A stretch of 64,000 bases of DNA from Aurantiochytrium sp. KH105 (taxonomy: Eukaryota > Sar > Bigyra > Thraustochytrida > Thraustochytriidae): assembly GCA_003116975.1 (NCBI GenBank), contig BGKB01000031.1:434001-498000 (forward strand), written 5' to 3'. Position numbers and translations under genes: made by a program. The notes under the pieces were generated by a model. It saw only the letters and a list, made by a program, of their open reading frames with translations. It was not told the origin of the DNA and did no database searches. Of this stretch, positions 60,501 to 64,000 are shown piece after piece (position 1 is the stretch's first letter; every line of letters begins with the position of its first letter).

Positions 60501-63500
60501 TCGTGACCAAGGTGGCGAGACTTGGCTTGGTTGGTTCCCTCGCTGCTTCTATGTGCTGGACTCGTGACGTTGTCAACGTTTTCCTCGACTTGATCATCCT
60601 CGAGTTGCTTCGAGGTGCATGTCCGTCTCGAAGATCGCGAAAAGTGTGCACTTGCACCTACGACAGGGCAGGAAGAATCACTTTCGTTCGACGCGACGTG
60701 AAGGTCATCATCGACTTCAGTTTGGCTTGGGCGACGGTGATGATGCTGACGTATTCTGTGAGAACTCACTTTGCGCTGGTCGGCGTTGGTCAATGGCTCC
60801 AAATCTTCATCGGAAATGTCGCTTTCAGATTCCCCAAAACGCGAAGTACAATCGGGGCGAGATGTAAAACCCCTCAAAGTATACTTGTCAGAATTCGCAA
60901 CGCCACTTTCATCGGCCAAGCGGAATCGCGCATTGCTCCTTTTCCTGTTCTCTTGGTGCCCTTGTACAGCAAGACTTGCCATTTCCGACTCACTTTTGAC
61001 GTCACAAACGTTTTCGTAAGCTTTCGGTGAACGATCATTGAGCGAGCTGCTCGGGCTTGAATATGAAGATGACGCACGAAACATCTCTGCCGTATGCTTC
61101 ATTCTACTCTTGCGATGCTCATCGTTTTCAGGCAATTGAGCATTCTTGCTCCCCTGCCGGCTGGCCTTTTTGAAGTAGTGCACGCGGTGCTTTGCATAAA
61201 TTTGGCGACGATTGCCGGGTAGAAAGCTAGCTTGAGAAGAGCTTACTGAAGAATCACTCGAAGAAGAGTCCGGCTCCTCCTGTTGGCGCAAGGTTGCGCT
61301 CTGTCTCCTGCGCGATGCTTTGAAATGAGGAAACTTTGCTTCCAATTCACCGTGTTGACCATCTAGATTACTGAGATGAGCTGGATGACTTTGAGCACCC
61401 GATGTCGAAGAGTGCATCCTTGGTTGCGGATGAAGCTGCACAGAGTTATCACCGCGAACGCTCGACTCGTTGAAATCTGACTTCTTTTGGGCTTCGTGCT
61501 GACGCCGGACCGCTCTTGCAAAACCATAGCGGAGGTGTCGACTTCGTAGACGAGCACTTGCGGAGCCATGCGGAAAGTAAGCTCTCAAGACTGGGGTCGG
61601 TGCGCTGCCCACCGAAAACGAATCCTCCGAAAACGTCCCTCGGTGGATTGGCGGGGACAGCGGTGAACTCTCAAAACGCGTCGCAGAGTGACCACTACCA
61701 GAAGAATGATGCACGGCATGGATTGGACGGCGCAGAAGCTTTTCACGGCTTGAGTGATGGGAGCGATCGGTCTCCACTGAATCACCGGCGTCGTCGGACA
61801 CTTCACTGTCGGTCCCAGGCCCTTGCTCAGAAAATGCGATCCCGGCGCTTTGCGTATCATGCTCCCCATCATTGACGGTAGATGTGCTCACATGACGTGC
61901 TGACAGATGACGCCGCTCACGGAGTCCTTGAGAAGAAATTTGGGCATTGGTCTTGTCCTGTTCGCTTTGATGTTCCTTGAGCTGCACGTGCCGTTGATGC
62001 ACATAATGGTGGGAGCTTGGTGCTGCAGTGAGAGCTTGATGCCGATACTGCCATTGCAGATGCTGGTGCTGCGAGAGATGGGGCGAATGCTTGCTCTGCT
62101 TGAATTGAAGGTGCGAAATCAGACGCTCTGTCCGACGTCGCTCAATCGACCCGAGGCAAGCGGCAATCTTCCACGGTACGAAATAGTTGCGCATTGTTGC
62201 CACCGTAGCCTGATGTCGTCGAACAGCATCAATCCAGGCCCGGAGAACTCTCTTTTTCAAGCGCTTTGCACTTTCACTCGCAAGATGCTGCAGCTTCTCT
62301 GGCAAGGCAATGCTTGCATTGTGCCATTTTGCAAATGCTGCTTCTTGCGTAACTCGTCTGCTGCGCGCAAGCGCAACATTGACAATGCAGGCTGCTCGCC
62401 ACCATTCTGCCTTTTGCATCTGCGCAAGCTCGGCAGTGCTGTCTCGCCACGTGTGTAGCGTTGCAAGCAATCGATTTTGCGTGCGTCCCTTGAAGCGCAC
62501 AAGGCAGATAAGGAGGGCGCGGTGTTTTGCAGCAACGTGCAGCAAGTGTCTCGCTTCACAAGCAAGCTTGGCAGCCAGTCTCCACTGAGAGAGAAGCTTG
62601 GAGAGGAATCGCTGCCGTTTTCGGTGAAGAAATTGAGCAACCTGACGTTCGTTTGCGGCCTGTGACTGCCGCCAATACAATGTCCATCCAATAAAAGCCT
62701 TTGTGATGACGTGTCCCATTCGTCTGGAAGCGTTCACGCGAGCCCATGTACGCCACCCTATAAAAATATGCGACACCCGCGCGTCGGTCCTCTTATCTTG
62801 AATCGCTTTTGCGGCCGTTCGAACGCGCACAAATCTCCGCCAGGACAACATACACCTCGTAAGTAGCCGTCTCCGCCTTTTCTGTTCAACGCGCAATAGT
62901 AAGGTGGTATCGCGAGCCCATTCACGAAGCGCGGCGCCCGCAAGAGTCCGCCGCGTAATAATAGAGACGCGAGCAATGGCCTTCTTCTGGTTTGCTCGAG
63001 TTCGTGCCGCAGCACAGAGTTGGCGCAGAGCCTCTCGACGTATGCGTTGGCCTTGCGACCTGACGATATGACTTAGGGCAACTACTCGTCTCGTGTGTAT
63101 TCGCCATCGGTCGACAGCGTCGAGCTTTTGTCTTTTACAAGATCGAAGAATGACTCTTTTCAGGGATGTCACTTTGAGTCGATAGTTGTCGAGATTGTCC
63201 AAAGCCTGCAAGCAGTTTCGTCTCTTCACAAGACGAGCAAGCCTCTCGAGCATTCGACCGTTTTCAAGCACTCGACGTAGCCTCGCAAAGGCGGTGCGAA
63301 GAGAACGCCGCTGATAATTCTTTGATGACCAGCAGAGCGTGCGACTGAGTTGCGCGCAGCGCTCGGCACGAAGCACAAGGTGTTTCCACTGCCCAAAAGC
63401 AGCATGCACCCTTCGCGTATGCAATCTATCAAAGACGGCAAAGCAGCGACAGAGGCGGAATACTCGTTGCGCGAGGTGAATGTGCGCAGTAGATAGCTTG

Positions 63501-64000
63501 GCAAAAGCGAATCGCAGCTTTGCGCGTGCACGAAGAGCCAAGGCTCTTTGCAATTTCTCGAGGCAGATTCGATCATGCTCCCGCGCACTTATAGCGTGGC
63601 GTCGCAGTCGCGAAAATGCCAGAATACGAACATGCCGTTGATGTTGTCGGATCGCATGGTACAATTTGTAAAGAACCTCGACGCGTCGTATGACATCGAG
63701 ACACTCCCATGTGAGCTGAGCCTCTCCAAGCACGAGGCACCTGCGCTTCCATGTTGCAAAGTGGAGTCGTTTAAGTCGCCGACTCGCCAGAGCGCAAAGC
63801 GTCATCGCTGCACGACGATGTCGGCCTGGTACAAAGCAAGACCAACCCTCCCCATCCTTTTCTTCGCTCGATATCTCCGCAGGGTGATCAGGCGAGACAA
63901 TAAAGCTAAGGGCATCACCCTCGCTGTCGGTGATTGTTGGATAGGCCTCCTCCAAAGTCTCGATGCTTGCACTGGAACGAAGCGCGAGGCTTTCTTTCGC
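51507..64000 (-). CDS. SFI1: Giant SFI1-like centrin-binding repeat protein, at least 3,953 aa (N-terminus off window)
   Basis: SFI1 binds arrays of centrins at spindle poles and centrioles through repeats with the pattern A/L-F-x-x-W spaced about 30-35 residues. Several dozen such units are visible (for example LARALWRWRRSALRKAFGQW, LLVRWHNQKLYLAFTTW, LQQWKTRCARNAFRSWHEW). They lie in two blocks: residues about 1-598 and about 1705-3953, numbered from a TTG at 63955. Between them is a Ser/Arg/His/Gln-rich disordered segment of about 1,100 residues. The frame continues upstream through 64000 without stop or ATG. The gene appears split at 57645 by an N with duplicated flanks. If positions 57060-57646 are skipped (one copy plus N), the frame runs straight through (SLAL then KQVEARELLAETF). 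Human SFI1 is about 1,240 residues, so this one is more than three times longer. Confidence 0.85.
57059..58231. repeat. About 570-bp direct duplication around N57645 (probable unmerged contig overlap)
   Basis: Positions 57059 to about 57640 repeat at 57646 to about 58226 with an offset of 587. Up to position 57620 I see no difference. Near the end of the left copy there is an extra C in a C run and an extra T, typical of contig-end errors. The right copy keeps the coding frame into the upstream part of the gene. Confidence 0.9.
60200..60548 (-). repeat. 183-bp in-frame tandem repeat in the disordered SFI1 linker
   Basis: Two 61-residue units lie side by side in the protein. Each contains GTNQAKSxHLGHERCADG and a TAEQD/TTEQD acidic stretch. 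The shared word GGCCATCAGCGCATCGTTCG recurs with an offset of 183 (60301 and 60484). Exact boundaries are approximate. Confidence 0.75.

Noticed and set aside
1-64000. Mobile elements, virus-like elements, tRNA or rRNA genes, CRISPR arrays
   Set aside because: No reverse transcriptase, integrase, transposase or capsid frames, long terminal repeats, rRNA blocks or tRNA-like T-arm sequences stood out by eye. A covariance-model scan was not possible here.

Overview
The window looks like intron-poor, GC-rich nuclear DNA of a protist. Best guess is a thraustochytrid/labyrinthulomycete stramenopile; this is inferred from gene style, not from a marker gene. Pointers to a eukaryote with centrioles or cilia are a TTLL9-type tubulin polyglutamylase, a giant SFI1-type centrin-binding protein, CTF18, a HELLS/DDM1 remodeller, SNAREs, an SGF29 reader, a mitochondrial carrier and a mitochondrial-type MOCS1A. 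I support 21 protein genes plus one weak small candidate. Twenty of the 21 read as single uninterrupted frames. One (28979-30002) has a short canonical GT-AG intron. Genes lie on both strands, in convergent and divergent pairs separated by 0.2-2.3 kb, with many simple repeats between them. No mobile element, rRNA or tRNA gene was recognised.

Layout. 1-2248(-): pseudo-receiver plus TPR protein running off the left edge. 2889-3230(+): small one-helix membrane protein. 3923-6826(+): CTF18 clamp loader. 7039-8055(-): dPGM. 9288-10502(+): MOCS1A. 10894-13047(-): a protein that appears to carry Qa, Qb and Qc SNARE motifs, a glycine-rich membrane segment and a split DysF domain on one chain. 14462-14830(+): small two-helix membrane protein. 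15202-18081(-): membrane-anchored pepsin-family protease. 20368-21390(-): linker-histone (H15) plus SWIB protein. 23379-24155(+): degenerate FAD-oxidoreductase-like protein. 24590-26968(-): PH/TPR protein. 28979-30002(+): ING-type N-terminus joined to an SGF29 tudor domain. 30651-31529(-): mitochondrial carrier. 32185-33810(-): ABHD1/3-YheT-like hydrolase. 33981-35345(-): TTLL9. 36175-37368(+): N-myristoylation-signal protein with a novel repeat. 37779-41072(-): GPAT/DHAPAT acyltransferase. 42782-43798(-): multi-pass membrane protein. 44768-47536(-): inositol-polyphosphate 5-phosphatase with two SH3 domains. 48959-51148(+): HELLS/DDM1. 51507-64000(-): SFI1-like protein of at least 3,953 residues, running off the right edge.

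Two single-N joins (21887 and 57645) are each flanked by a near-identical copy of the same sequence (71 bp and about 570 bp). They look like contig-end overlaps that were abutted instead of merged. The second falsely splits the SFI1 gene into two frames; removing one copy gives one continuous frame.

No operon logic is expected. Themes are chromatin (HELLS, H15-SWIB, ING-SGF29, CTF18), the microtubule/centriole apparatus (TTLL9, SFI1) and membrane/lipid traffic (tri-SNARE, 5-phosphatase-SH3, PH protein, GPAT, ABHD). The tri-SNARE protein is the strongest candidate for an undescribed machine.
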